Made by a program: the position numbers and the translations under genes
The notes under the pieces: model-generated
Seen by the model: only the letters and a program-made list of their open reading frames with translations
What the model was told of the DNA's origin: nothing
The model's database searches: none
Shown here: one piece after another, positions 18,697-27,222 of the stretch
Position numbering within the stretch: the first letter of the stretch is position 1
Layout: each line of letters starts with the position of its first letter
Assembly (NCBI RefSeq): GCF_000183725.1
Contig: NC_014762.1
Coordinates: 434,001 to 498,000, forward strand
Direction of reading: 5' to 3'
Length of the DNA: 64,000 nucleotides
Source of the DNA: Sulfuricurvum kujiense DSM 16994
GTDB taxonomy: Bacteria > Campylobacterota > Campylobacteria > Campylobacterales > Sulfurimonadaceae

Positions 18697-18990
18697 ATGA
18701 CAAAAAACGAAATTCTTGAAATACTCAAAACTCTAAAGCCCCGTTATGAACAAGACGGCTTGATCCTCGTCGGCTTATTCGGCAGTTTCTCGCGCGGTGA
18801 AGAGAAGAGTGATAGCGATGTCGATATTGTCTATGAGATTGAAAAAGGGAAAACCTTTTCAATGTTTAAATATCTCAAATACCTCGCTGATCTTGAAAAA
18901 TATCTCAATCACAAAGTAGATTTAGTCAGAGCCGAAACCATCAAAAGTGATTTAAAACCTTATATCTACAAGGACATGATTTATGTCTAG
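18697..18990 (+). CDS. mntA: MntA-type nucleotidyltransferase antitoxin
   Basis: A 97-residue minimal nucleotidyltransferase; start ATG 18697 chosen from family length. The catalytic signature GSFSRGEEKSDSDVD at 29-43 matches GSx(x)RGx-SDxD with Ser30, Asp41 and Asp43 all present, so it should be active. In studied HepT/MntA pairs the MNT protein silences the HEPN toxin by adding AMP units to a tyrosine. The downstream HEPN gene overlaps by 8 bases. Confidence 0.85.
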   Translation: MTKNEILEILKTLKPRYEQDGLILVGLFGSFSRGEEKSDSDVDIVYEIEKGKTFSMFKYLKYLADLEKYLNHKVDLVRAETIKSDLKPYIYKDMIYV

Positions 18991-19327
18991 GGATTGGAAA
19001 TTTTATCTCAGAGATATTCTCGCCGAGTGTCAGAATATCCGAAAGTTTACGGCCAACATCACGTTTGAAGAATTTACAGAGAATACTGAAAAAGTGTATG
19101 CGACGGCAAAAGCATTTGAAAATATCGGTGAAGCGGTCAAGCAGATACCCAAAGAGATACAAGATGAGTATAGCAGTGTGCCGTGGAGCGAAATTGCCAA
19201 AATGAGAGATGTGTTAACGCACCATTATTTTGGATTGGATGATAAAGTGCTTTGGGATACTCTGGCTGATGATTTTATTATGTTTGAAGAGGTCGTTGAA
19301 GAAATAGCGAAAAAGTATTTGGATTAA
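18983..19327 (+). CDS. hepT: HepT-type HEPN ribonuclease toxin
   Basis: A 114-residue all-helical HEPN (DUF86) protein. The catalytic RX4HXY motif is intact at residues 75-82: Arg75, His80 and Tyr82 in RDVLTHHYF. HEPN toxins cut RNA, and the Tyr is the residue AMPylated by MntA in the characterised Shewanella system. The gene overlaps mntA by 8 bases and is followed by a REP-like palindrome. The pair sits alone between xseA and sppA, as an insertion into a housekeeping region. Confidence 0.87.
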   Translation: MSRDWKFYLRDILAECQNIRKFTANITFEEFTENTEKVYATAKAFENIGEAVKQIPKEIQDEYSSVPWSEIAKMRDVLTHHYFGLDDKVLWDTLADDFIMFEEVVEEIAKKYLD

Positions 19328-19335
19328 ATAGCTGG

Positions 19336-19355
19336 ATTCCCGCGTAGGCGGGAAT
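19336..19355. repeat. REP-like palindrome ATTCCCGC-GTAG-GCGGGAAT
   Basis: A perfect 8-bp inverted repeat around a 4-base loop, 8 bases after the hepT stop. The motif CTGGATTCCCGC...GCGGGAAT resembles a widely dispersed intergenic palindrome of Proteobacteria (from memory, not searched). There is no strong T-tract, so terminator function is uncertain. Only one copy was noticed in this window. Confidence 0.6.
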
Positions 19356-19397
19356 TTCATAAGAGGTTCTTGTACCCTTTGGATGTGACGAAGAAAA

Positions 19398-20270
19398 TTA
19401 TTTCAATGTAATGGGCGGAAAATAGAGGTGAGCCAGTGTGGCTCCCTCTGCCGCAAAGCGCTTGAAAAATCGGTCCATCGGGTCTTCTTTGTTCCAAGTC
19501 GGATCTTTTACTTTACTGAGTTCTTCTACCCGTTTTTTGGCATCGTATTCGACGCCGATACTATCGACCAGTCCTGCTTTTTTAGCTTGCAATGCGGTAA
19601 AAATGTGGGCATCGGCGTATTCTCCGCTTCTCAGCGGATCCAGTTTTCGTGCACGTGCGACATCCACGACGAACATAGAATAGGTTCCGTCGATCACTTT
19701 ATTGAGTTCCGCACGCTCAGCCGCACTCCACTCCCTGTCAAACGTCCCTACCTGTTTGTAGGTTCCCGCATGAACGACTTGGGTTTTAACCCCCACTTTT
19801 TCCATCAGTCCCGAGATATCGGCACCCTCCATAATGACACCGATGGATCCGATCATACTGCCGGGATTGGCGATGATCTCATTTCCCCAGATACCGGAAT
19901 AATAGCCGCCGCTAGCCATTATCCCCGCAGCATAAACGACCGTCGGCTTTGTTTCGCTGAGACGCTTGATCGCGTACGCGATTTCTACCGAGGGGGCAAC
20001 CGCACCGCCGGGGGAATCGATACTGAAGAGTACCCCTTTGATACCGTCATTTTCGCGTGCTTCGTCAATCTGTGCGACGATTGGAGTTGCATCCAAAATA
20101 GGACCGCTCAAGGCTATTTTTTGGAGATTGTGGGGAGTGATTCCGTTTTCGCTCGAGGGGATTATAAGCCACAGTACAATGAGAACCAGTACCGTCGCTT
20201 TGAAATGTTCTTGAATAAATTTCAGCCCTCTCGCCAGACATGAACCGATCTTTTTGACAAATTCAATCAT
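19398..20270 (-). CDS. sppA: SppA, signal peptide peptidase
   Basis: A 290-residue short-form SppA (serine/lysine protease) that degrades cleaved signal peptides at the membrane. One N-terminal membrane segment (about 25-42) precedes the protease domain. SIDSPGGAV near 83, the nucleophile context MASGGYYSG near 118 and a candidate Lys in HAGTYKQVG near 170 are present. It overlaps the upstream aminofutalosine deaminase gene by 4 bases (ATGA), so the two are co-transcribed. Confidence 0.92.
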   Translation of the reverse strand: MIEFVKKIGSCLARGLKFIQEHFKATVLVLIVLWLIIPSSENGITPHNLQKIALSGPILDATPIVAQIDEARENDGIKGVLFSIDSPGGAVAPSVEIAYAIKRLSETKPTVVYAAGIMASGGYYSGIWGNEIIANPGSMIGSIGVIMEGADISGLMEKVGVKTQVVHAGTYKQVGTFDREWSAAERAELNKVIDGTYSMFVVDVARARKLDPLRSGEYADAHIFTALQAKKAGLVDSIGVEYDAKKRVEELSKVKDPTWNKEDPMDRFFKRFAAEGATLAHLYFPPITLK

Positions 20271-21478
20271 TTAACTCTCTCCCCCTCAATATAGATCGAT
20301 TCGATGATGCCCTTCTGGTTGATCAGATGGAGCGGCAGTTGCCCGTTAATGGGATAATTGACCCTCATAACGAGGATATCCGCATCGTAACCTGACATGA
20401 TTTTACCACAATTGAGTTTCAATGCCGCAGCCGCTAGGGATGTGACTCCTCTCCAGAGCTTCTGAGAGAGGGAAAGAAGATCATCGTGAGGGTGCATAAA
20501 GAGGGCAATTTTCATCTCTTCGAACAGATCGAGGGTATAGTTGGAGCTAAGCCCGTCGGTTCCGCAAAGCAAGGGGATATTTTTATCTTCGAGAGGTTTC
20601 AGATCGAGTACCCCGTTTCCGAGCAGGCGGTTGGAGATGGGGCAGTGGATAATACTGTGTCCGTTTTGGGCGATTACAGAGAGCTCATCGTGGGATGCTT
20701 GAACCGCATGGGTAAAGAGGGTAGGAATTTCTTTAAAATAACTCAAAAACTCTTCTGCCGTATTGGCGGCTCGGGTCTGTTTTAAAAAGTTTTCAAAGAA
20801 AGGACGGAACGGTCCGCTATCGGTATCGAGCCATTCCCGCTCAGCCGGACTCTCCATAAAATGTGCCGTTACGCGCAGATCCTTTTCTTTTGCGTGTTTG
20901 AGCGCTTTTTGAATCAGAATCCGGTGGACGGAGTAGGGGGAGTGGATCGCGATCGAAGGGTAAAATCCACTGCGTTTCAGCTCTTGAGAAGCAAAAAGGC
21001 GCTCTTGAAAATTGGCGTACAGCGCATCAGCCATGGCGGGATCAGAGCCGATGAGTTCGTTGAAATAGACCACTTTTTGGCTAGCTTTGAAGCACGGATC
21101 CAAATCAAACCCGTACGAACTGACCGCTCCGAATGCCGTGATACCGTTGGAAAGCATCATTTCAACGGCACGTGTCGTGCATTCATCGTCACATTCATTG
21201 ATTAATTCATCGCGTGAGGCGATAACGCTGGAGAGCCACGGCATAAATTCACCGTAGGTCAGGGTGGTGCGGTTGGCACTGAACTCTAGATGAACATGGG
21301 CATTCACAAGTCCCGGGAGGATTACGGAGCCTTCGCCTAGTTCGACGCATTGTGCGCCGTAGCGGGAACGAAGTTCATCGTTGGAGGAGACTTCGATAAT
21401 GGTTTTGTCAAACACGATACCGTGATTGCGGTAAATGGTTCCGTCGGTAAAAATAGCGTCAGCCAATAGGATTTTCAT
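20267..21478 (-). CDS. mqnX: Aminofutalosine deaminase-like amidohydrolase
   Basis: A 403-residue metal-dependent deaminase of the amidohydrolase superfamily. I choose ATG 21478, preceded by TTTGGAA; an upstream TTG at 21493 is in frame. Metal and substrate motifs are visible: PGLVNAHVHLEF near 58, AHFMES near 206, HAVQ near 258, and CGTDGLSSN near 305. Homologues in Campylobacter and Helicobacter deaminate aminofutalosine or aminodeoxyfutalosine in the alternative menaquinone route. It is followed by sppA, an order I recall from C. jejuni. Confidence 0.85.
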   Translation of the reverse strand: MKILLADAIFTDGTIYRNHGIVFDKTIIEVSSNDELRSRYGAQCVELGEGSVILPGLVNAHVHLEFSANRTTLTYGEFMPWLSSVIASRDELINECDDECTTRAVEMMLSNGITAFGAVSSYGFDLDPCFKASQKVVYFNELIGSDPAMADALYANFQERLFASQELKRSGFYPSIAIHSPYSVHRILIQKALKHAKEKDLRVTAHFMESPAEREWLDTDSGPFRPFFENFLKQTRAANTAEEFLSYFKEIPTLFTHAVQASHDELSVIAQNGHSIIHCPISNRLLGNGVLDLKPLEDKNIPLLCGTDGLSSNYTLDLFEEMKIALFMHPHDDLLSLSQKLWRGVTSLAAAALKLNCGKIMSGYDADILVMRVNYPINGQLPLHLINQKGIIESIYIEGERVK

Positions 21479-21639
21479 ATTGTATATTTCCAAAAGTATC
21501 AGAGTTTGATGAGCGTTAGAATTGTATCATAGGGAATATAACCATTACACTTTTCAGAAATAGAATGAAATTTTTTAATATTGCTGAAGAAATAGGCAGA
21601 AAAACGGTTCAAATAAAACCTATTGAAAGTGTATTGCGT

Positions 21640-21645
21640 TATAAT
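21640..21645 (+). promoter_or_regulatory. -10 box (TATAAT) before the CheY/CheC/GGDEF trio
   Basis: TATAAT 33 bases before the TTG start of the response regulator, inside an AT-rich 199-bp divergent intergenic region. No clear -35 box. No operator could be recognised. Confidence 0.5.
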
Positions 21646-21677
21646 ATTTTAATATGTGTTGAGAAGAAAGGTACAGA

Positions 21678-22037
21678 TTGAAAATACTTGTTGTCGATGA
21701 CTCTAAACTAGCACGTTTATTTCTTATTAAAACATTAAAAGAATTAGAACCGACTGCTGCTATTTTAGAAGCGGAAAACGGTCTCATTGCCGTTGAATTA
21801 TTTAAAGCGGAAAAGCCGAGTGCTGTTTTTTTGGATTTGACGATGCCGGTAATGGACGGTTACGAAGCGTTAAAAGAGATTATTAAAATTGATCCGAACG
21901 CACAGGTTGTAATCGTATCGGCGGACATTCAGGCACAGGCACAATCTACAGTTTTGGAGTCGGGTGCAAAAATGATGATTCCAAAACCGATTAACAGCGA
22001 AAAGATGTTGTCTATACTGCAACAGCTTTCTATATAA
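21678..22037 (+). CDS. CheY-like single-domain response regulator
   Basis: A 119-residue receiver domain with no output domain. It uses a TTG start with AGAAAGG six bases upstream. Acidic pair Asp7-Asp8, phospho-acceptor Asp53 (FLDLTMP), Ser81 and Lys103 (IPKPIN) are all in place. It is followed 10 bases later by a CheC-like phosphatase and then a PAS-GGDEF protein. The phosphorylated receiver is therefore probably the CheC substrate. Whether it acts on the flagellar motor or on the cyclase is unknown. Confidence 0.9.
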   Translation: MKILVVDDSKLARLFLIKTLKELEPTAAILEAENGLIAVELFKAEKPSAVFLDLTMPVMDGYEALKEIIKIDPNAQVVIVSADIQAQAQSTVLESGAKMMIPKPINSEKMLSILQQLSI

Positions 22038-22047
22038 AGAGTAAATA

Positions 22048-22665
22048 ATGCAGCAAAACGGGTTTACAGACGATCATCTCGATATGCTCCGGGAGCTGAT
22101 GAATATCGCTATGGGGAATGCGACGGCGAGTATCGCCGATTTATTGGAAGCGTTCGGCAAAATGCATATTCCTCAGATTCTGATCAGCGATATGGAAGGG
22201 TTGGCCAGTTATATTCAACAAACAATATCCGACGATCAGCGCAATTATGTGACGAAACAGTTGTTCGGAGGGATGTTCAGCGGAGAGTTTTTATTTGTGA
22301 TTTCGGAAGAGTCCGCATTGCATCTTGGACACCATCTTTATGACGTCGACAACCCGTCTGATGGGGACATACTGGATGCGGTAATTGAACTGACCAATAT
22401 CCTCAGTGCGACGATAATCAGCCGTTTGACGGAAGAGCTGAATACGAAAGTACAGTTTTTTGTCCCTTCGACGGAACTGATTGACGGCAATGCTCTGATC
22501 AGTCAAGAAGATATTATGAATTATCACCGAATCATAATTATCAGTACGCAGATGGAATTTGAACATCAAAATATTAACGGACATATTTTCATCCTTACGA
22601 AAGACGGGATGATCGAAAGTTTAAAAGCCCTAATTGATCGCAAACTCGAAGAGCTGTACGCCTAA
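22048..22665 (+). CDS. CheC-like CheY-P phosphatase
   Basis: A 205-residue protein with two copies of the CheC/CheX active-site pattern D-x3-E-x2-N: Asp12/Glu16/Asn19 in DMLRELMNI and Asp110/Glu114/Asn117 in DAVIELTNI. Both sites look intact, as in true CheC. Such proteins dephosphorylate CheY-type regulators, and the adjacent receiver is the obvious partner. The stop overlaps the next gene by one base. It is not FliY or FliN, which are encoded separately at 29322. Confidence 0.85.
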   Translation: MQQNGFTDDHLDMLRELMNIAMGNATASIADLLEAFGKMHIPQILISDMEGLASYIQQTISDDQRNYVTKQLFGGMFSGEFLFVISEESALHLGHHLYDVDNPSDGDILDAVIELTNILSATIISRLTEELNTKVQFFVPSTELIDGNALISQEDIMNYHRIIIISTQMEFEHQNINGHIFILTKDGMIESLKALIDRKLEELYA

Positions 22666-23951
22666 TGGTTACGATCCCTTATCCTAACGTTCTCCTTGAT
22701 GCCCTTGAAATAGGCGTTATGATCATTGATGAGAATTTTGAAGTCCGTTACTGGAATCAATGGCTGGAGATCAATACATCGCATTCGGCATCGGAAATGA
22801 TCGGTAAAAACCTGCGCGATTTTTATCCGCAGATCGACTACAAGGTACTTGCGAGAAAAATACGGACAACGTTACGATTAGAGTCCCCGACTTTTTACGA
22901 CGCATCGGTACAAAACCGTTTTATCGAAATACCCCGGACGAAAATTACGACCTCTCTGCTAATGAATATGCAGCTACAGGTGACGATCTCTCCGTATATC
23001 GTAGAAGACGGGATGGTGATGGTATCAATTTACGATATCAGCGATTTGCATGAGTTGAAGCTAACCCTCCAATCCCAAATGAAAAAAATCTCTGAACTCA
23101 ACAGCGAACTGCATAGAGATAAAATGATTATCGATGCCAATCTTTTGATTGTCAAAATGGATGAAGAGTGTAAAATCATTGAAGCGACGACAGCATTTTT
23201 GGATTTTTTCGGTTATCAGCCGGAAAGTGTAGTCGGAAACTACCTTCCTCGAATATTCGGGGAAGTTTCGGTTGATTTTGATACGATTCAGATTTGCGAT
23301 GCGATCGCGCGCCATCAGAAATCTTCAGGCGAAGTCAAAGCAGTCCTGGCTTCGGGTGAAGAAGTGTGGTTCGACACCGTTGTAACCCCTTTGAATGATG
23401 ATGAGAGCGATACATTGTCTTATACCGTCATTTTTCACGATATCAGCGATAAAAAAAGGATAGAACTCCTCTCTATAACCGATCCGTTGACAAAACTGTT
23501 TAATCGCCATAAGTTTAATGAAGTGTTTGAAAATATGGTTCTTCGGCGCCACTGGGATGAGCATCGGACCTTCGGTCTTATTATTGCCGATGTCGACCAT
23601 TTTAAACGGGTGAACGATACATTCGGACATCAAAGCGGAGATAGGGTTTTGATTGAAGTTGCGCATATCTTTTCTCAGACGATACGGACGGGAGATATAT
23701 TGGCACGCTGGGGCGGGGAAGAATTCGTATGTCTTTTGCCGGATGTCGATCGGGAAAAAGCGCTTTATGTCGCTGAAAAACTCCGGTTGGCGGTAGAACA
23801 GCTCCATTTTCCTGATGTGGGAACGGTCACCTCTTCCTTCGGCGTGACGATTTTTGCTTCGGGAGATACGCAGGAGAGCATGATGCACAGAGCGGATTTA
23901 TCGCTGTACAAAGCGAAAGAAAACGGACGAAACCGAGTTGAATATCTTTAA
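22665..23951 (+). CDS. PAS-PAS-GGDEF diguanylate cyclase
   Basis: A 428-residue cytoplasmic protein. Two PAS-like sensor regions (about 5-125 and 150-270; 'EIGVMIIDENFEVRYWNQW', then 'VGNYLPRIFGE') are joined by a short coiled coil and lead to a GGDEF domain (about 272-428). The active loop is GGEEF at 350-354, with metal/substrate residues in DVDHFKRVND. An inhibitory site RTGD at 341-344 lies the canonical five residues upstream, so cyclic-di-GMP feedback is expected. No membrane segment is seen. Confidence 0.9.
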   Translation: MVTIPYPNVLLDALEIGVMIIDENFEVRYWNQWLEINTSHSASEMIGKNLRDFYPQIDYKVLARKIRTTLRLESPTFYDASVQNRFIEIPRTKITTSLLMNMQLQVTISPYIVEDGMVMVSIYDISDLHELKLTLQSQMKKISELNSELHRDKMIIDANLLIVKMDEECKIIEATTAFLDFFGYQPESVVGNYLPRIFGEVSVDFDTIQICDAIARHQKSSGEVKAVLASGEEVWFDTVVTPLNDDESDTLSYTVIFHDISDKKRIELLSITDPLTKLFNRHKFNEVFENMVLRRHWDEHRTFGLIIADVDHFKRVNDTFGHQSGDRVLIEVAHIFSQTIRTGDILARWGGEEFVCLLPDVDREKALYVAEKLRLAVEQLHFPDVGTVTSSFGVTIFASGDTQESMMHRADLSLYKAKENGRNRVEYL

Positions 23952-23973
23952 GCGATCGTGAAATTTAGTTCCT

Positions 23974-23996
23974 TATAATATAGAACCCCTTATAAT
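23974..23996 (+). promoter_or_regulatory. Two tandem -10 boxes before aroQ
   Basis: Two TATAAT sequences, at 23974-23979 and 23991-23996, lie in the 77-bp gap before aroQ. They could give two start sites for the aroQ-folK-flhF-flhG-fliA-fliM-fliY run. No clear -35 boxes. Confidence 0.55.
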
Positions 23997-24028
23997 CTAT
24001 ACCTTAAAACAGAAATCAAGGTTTATCA

Positions 24029-24505
24029 ATGAAAATAGTCGTCATCCAAGGGCCGAATCTCAACATGTTAAGGGTTCGGGAACAGCAAGTATACGGACCG
24101 ATGCGTTTAGAACAAATCCATGCGCAGATGAAAGAGTTTGCAGCACAAAACGGTGTTGATATCGAGTTTTACCAAAGCAATCTGGAAGGTGAAATCGTAG
24201 ACCGCATCCAGGAGTGCTACGGCGATGCGGACGGTATTATCATCAATCCGGCGGCGTATACTCACACTTCCATCGCCATTCGCGATGCAATCAGTGCCGT
24301 CAGTCTTCCGACGATCGAAGTTCATATCAGCAATATTTATCGCCGTGAAGAGTTCCGTCAAAAAAGCATGACGGCTCCGGTATGTACGTCGTCGATCATC
24401 GGTTTCGGTCCTTTCGGATACCATTTGGCAATGATGGGGATGTTGCAGATTCTCAGCGAAATCAATGCAATGCGTCAAGCCCAGCAAGGTACTGTTGAAG
24501 AGTAA
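24029..24505 (+). CDS. aroQ: AroQ, type II 3-dehydroquinate dehydratase
   Basis: A 158-residue shikimate-pathway enzyme. Type II motifs are clear: [19 protein letters not shown] with the catalytic Tyr near 24, [15 protein letters not shown] near 50, [17 protein letters not shown] with Asn and His near 75-82, and [14 protein letters not shown] near 101. It begins the run that leads into the flagellar regulators, the order I recall from Campylobacter. Confidence 0.95.
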   Translation: MKIVVIQGPNLNMLRVREQQVYGPMRLEQIHAQMKEFAAQNGVDIEFYQSNLEGEIVDRIQECYGDADGIIINPAAYTHTSIAIRDAISAVSLPTIEVHISNIYRREEFRQKSMTAPVCTSSIIGFGPFGYHLAMMGMLQILSEINAMRQAQQGTVEE

Positions 24506-24508
24506 GCG

Positions 24509-25033
24509 ATGCCTTTACGCCGTGTTCTCGATGAGAAGCACTCTATTTCAATCGACCGTTATTTCCCCAAAACGCTTCAGGGGGGAGGCGGTTATCGTTA
24601 CCGCGTCCTTCTAGGGGTTGGGGGAAATATCGGAGATGTCAAACGGCGGATGAACCATTTGTGGTTTTATATTCGTCGATTGAGTCTTATGAAGATCGTT
24701 CGAAGCGGCGTAATTCTCCGTAATCCCCCTTTCGGATATACGGAGCAACACGATTTTGAGAATACCGTTATCGAAATCGCGACATCACTGGAACCCAGAG
24801 CACTGTTACGGCTGATTTGGCGGATAGAAAAACGTTTTGGGCGGCGTCGCAGTTTTGCGAATGCGCCGAGGACGTTAGACTTGGATATACTATTCTTTGA
24901 GAAACGATCCATTCGGAGCAAAGAGTTGACAATTCCCCATCCTCATTGGAATGAGCGGATCAGTGTGACGATTCCGCTAGGAAGCTTGGCTCATAAGAGC
25001 ACACGGAGACACTATGAAAATTTTGACATTTAG
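24509..25033 (+). CDS. folK: FolK, HPPK pyrophosphokinase
   Basis: A 174-residue enzyme that transfers pyrophosphate to hydroxymethyldihydropterin in folate synthesis. The domain itself starts near residue 33 (VLLGVGGNIGD), so there is an N-terminal extension of about 32 residues with a GGGG stretch. The signature RTLDLDILFF near 128 and the IPHPHWNERISV end are present. It overlaps the flhF start by 20 bases, placing a folate gene within a flagellar transcription unit. Confidence 0.9.
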   Translation: MPLRRVLDEKHSISIDRYFPKTLQGGGGYRYRVLLGVGGNIGDVKRRMNHLWFYIRRLSLMKIVRSGVILRNPPFGYTEQHDFENTVIEIATSLEPRALLRLIWRIEKRFGRRRSFANAPRTLDLDILFFEKRSIRSKELTIPHPHWNERISVTIPLGSLAHKSTRRHYENFDI

Positions 25034-26282
25034 CGGTGCCACTCCTGCCGAAGCGCTCAAAAAAGCGCAGTTGGAGGTAGGCGAAGAAGCGATGTTGATC
25101 GAAACACGTGAAGTACAAAAGAAATCACTCGGGAAAAGTGCTTTGTACGAGATCGTTGTCGGCGTTGAAGAGAATGCCGCTCCTGCTCCAAAATCAAAGG
25201 CTCCGAGTGATGAGCCGTTTATGAAGCAGCGTCCGTTGGCACAAAAAAGCAGCGATGTCCTTTATAATATTTCCGCCGCCGCAAAACAGATATCCAAAAT
25301 TGCTGAAGTGACGGAAGAAGAGCGCCCCTCCCGCCAAACTCCCGTTAGAGAGAGTGAAGATCTAAAACGGATTAAAGAGGAGATAGAAAAGCTCGGCGAT
25401 AAAGTCAAACTGATCCAAAATATGTTTTGGTCGGAAAAATCACCCAAAACAACCGCGGCTATCCCCCCTGAATTTGCCGAGATTTACCGCCTTGCCCAGC
25501 AAAGCGGAATGGACCAGGAACATCTCGATGAGATCATGCACCTCACACTGGAGCATATGCCCTCTAAAATGAGAGAGAGCTCTGAAACCGTCAAGCGCTA
25601 TTTTCAAGTGTTGATGCGTAAAATGATCCCCGTGCGTCTAGAGAGTGCTCCACGGCCGGGGAGCAAAAAAGTGATCATGCTTGTAGGCCCTACGGGAGTC
25701 GGAAAAACAACGTCGATTGCCAAACTGGCTGCACGTTTTTCGTATCTTTTGGAGAAAAAATACAAAGTAGGCCTTGTGGTTCTGGATACCTATCGTATCG
25801 GAGCGGTAGAACAGCTGATGCAATATGCCCGTATGATGAAACTCGGGATTGAGACGGTCGTGGACCCGCCGGAATTTTCGAGTGCTTTGAACGCATTGCG
25901 TTACAGTGATTATATTTTAATCGATACAATGGGATCGTCTCCGTACGATAAAGGGAAAATAGAAAAAATCTACGAATGTCTGCGAGACAACAATACAGAT
26001 TATACGGTGGATGTCGTATTAGTGATGCCAAGCTCGATCAAGTACGATGATCTTAAAGCTACTTACGAAAATTTTGCTCCGCTCGGGATAGACACGATGA
26101 TGTTTACAAAACTGGACGAAACCAGAGGTTTCGGAAATATTTTCTCCCTCGTGTACGAAACGAAAGTTCCGATCAGCTATTTTTCGGTCGGACAGGAAGT
26201 TCCTGAGGATTTGGTTGTAGCGACATCTGACTTTTTGGTGGATTGTTTGATGAACGGATTTAACAGAGGTGAGAGTGCATGA
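25014..26282 (+). CDS. flhF: FlhF, SRP-type GTPase for flagellar placement
   Basis: A 422-residue GTPase that sets polar flagellum position and number. The N-terminal B domain (about 1-130) leads to an N-domain helix bundle and a G domain with VGPTGVGKTTSIAKLA near 224, VVLDTYRIGAVEQL near 260 and the FTKLDETRGFGN motif near 360. It overlaps folK (20 bases) and flhG (4 bases, ATGA). In relatives FlhF also feeds into sigma-54-dependent flagellar gene control. Confidence 0.95.
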   Translation: MKILTFSGATPAEALKKAQLEVGEEAMLIETREVQKKSLGKSALYEIVVGVEENAAPAPKSKAPSDEPFMKQRPLAQKSSDVLYNISAAAKQISKIAEVTEEERPSRQTPVRESEDLKRIKEEIEKLGDKVKLIQNMFWSEKSPKTTAAIPPEFAEIYRLAQQSGMDQEHLDEIMHLTLEHMPSKMRESSETVKRYFQVLMRKMIPVRLESAPRPGSKKVIMLVGPTGVGKTTSIAKLAARFSYLLEKKYKVGLVVLDTYRIGAVEQLMQYARMMKLGIETVVDPPEFSSALNALRYSDYILIDTMGSSPYDKGKIEKIYECLRDNNTDYTVDVVLVMPSSIKYDDLKATYENFAPLGIDTMMFTKLDETRGFGNIFSLVYETKVPISYFSVGQEVPEDLVVATSDFLVDCLMNGFNRGESA

Positions 26283-27151
26283 ACCACCAAGCTTCCAAAC
26301 TCGAAGCACTTGTAAATCAAAACCGAAACGCCACGGCTAAAAAAACCCGCTTTATTGCGATTACCAGCGGGAAGGGGGGAGTCGGGAAAAGTACGATCAG
26401 CTCGAACATGGCGTTTGTCATGGCAAAATACGGGCTGAAAGTAGGGATATTCGACGCCGATATCGGCCTTGCCAATCTCGATGTGATGTTTAACGTCAAA
26501 ATCAAAAAAAATATTTTGCATGTCTTAAAAGGGGAAGCGACCGTCGAAGAGATTTTGGTTCCGATCGAGCCGAATTTGGTCCTGATCCCCGGTGAAAGCG
26601 GCGAAGAGATTTTTAAATACGCATCAGGGGGATTGTTCGAGCGGTTTATGGACCAGGCCAATGTTCTGGATGATCTGGATGTGATGATTATCGACACGGG
26701 TGCGGGAATCGGAGAACATATCCAGCTTTTTTTACGGGCGTGCGATGACGTCATTGTCGTGACGGTGCCCGATCCCGCAGCAATTACCGATGCGTATGCG
26801 ACGATTAAGATTACTTCAAAGCTGCGTGATGAAATAAATGTTATCATGAACCAAGTCCGATCTATGAAAGAGGCCGAAGCATTATTTGAAAAAATCAATA
26901 AAGTAGCGCAGGCCAATATCGGCGGTGCTTTAAAATTGAGTTATTTAGGGCAGATCTCGAATGATCCGAAAATTTCTACGAGTGTTAAAAAAAGAGCCCT
27001 TTTTTCTCGTGATTTTCCGACCGCGACACCGACCAATGAAATCGAGGTAATAGTTAAGCGTATCGCGAAAAAACTGGAACGCAATGTGCTAGTAGATCCC
27101 AAAGAAAGCGGATTAGGTGGGCTGTTTAAGCGTCTGATGGAACATTTTTGA
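26279..27151 (+). CDS. flhG: FlhG (FleN/YlxH), MinD-like flagellar number ATPase
   Basis: A 290-residue MinD/ParA-family ATPase. The deviant Walker A motif SGKGGVGKSTISSN is near 30, followed by FDADIGLANLDVMF near 58 and IIDTGAGIGEH near 137. A C-terminal amphipathic helix probably gives membrane contact. It limits flagellar number by acting on FlhF. A small 6-bp hairpin (27155-27170) lies just after the gene, followed by a membrane protein gene. Confidence 0.95.
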   Translation: MNHQASKLEALVNQNRNATAKKTRFIAITSGKGGVGKSTISSNMAFVMAKYGLKVGIFDADIGLANLDVMFNVKIKKNILHVLKGEATVEEILVPIEPNLVLIPGESGEEIFKYASGGLFERFMDQANVLDDLDVMIIDTGAGIGEHIQLFLRACDDVIVVTVPDPAAITDAYATIKITSKLRDEINVIMNQVRSMKEAEALFEKINKVAQANIGGALKLSYLGQISNDPKISTSVKKRALFSRDFPTATPTNEIEVIVKRIAKKLERNVLVDPKESGLGGLFKRLMEHF

Positions 27152-27222
27152 TTCGCCGTACATTTACGGCAATGAGAAAGACTGCTTTTTTGGACAGACG
27201 GCTACGATAAGGATAAAAAGGG

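Noticed and set aside
19428-20243. Long plus-strand open frame of 271 codons opposite sppA
   Set aside because: It is the complement of the well-supported sppA gene, shows no protein motif and has no ribosome site.
27155-27170. Hairpin GCCGTA-CATT-TACGGC after flhG as a terminator
   Set aside because: The stem is only 6 bp, no T-run follows, and the downstream genes belong to the same flagellar run.
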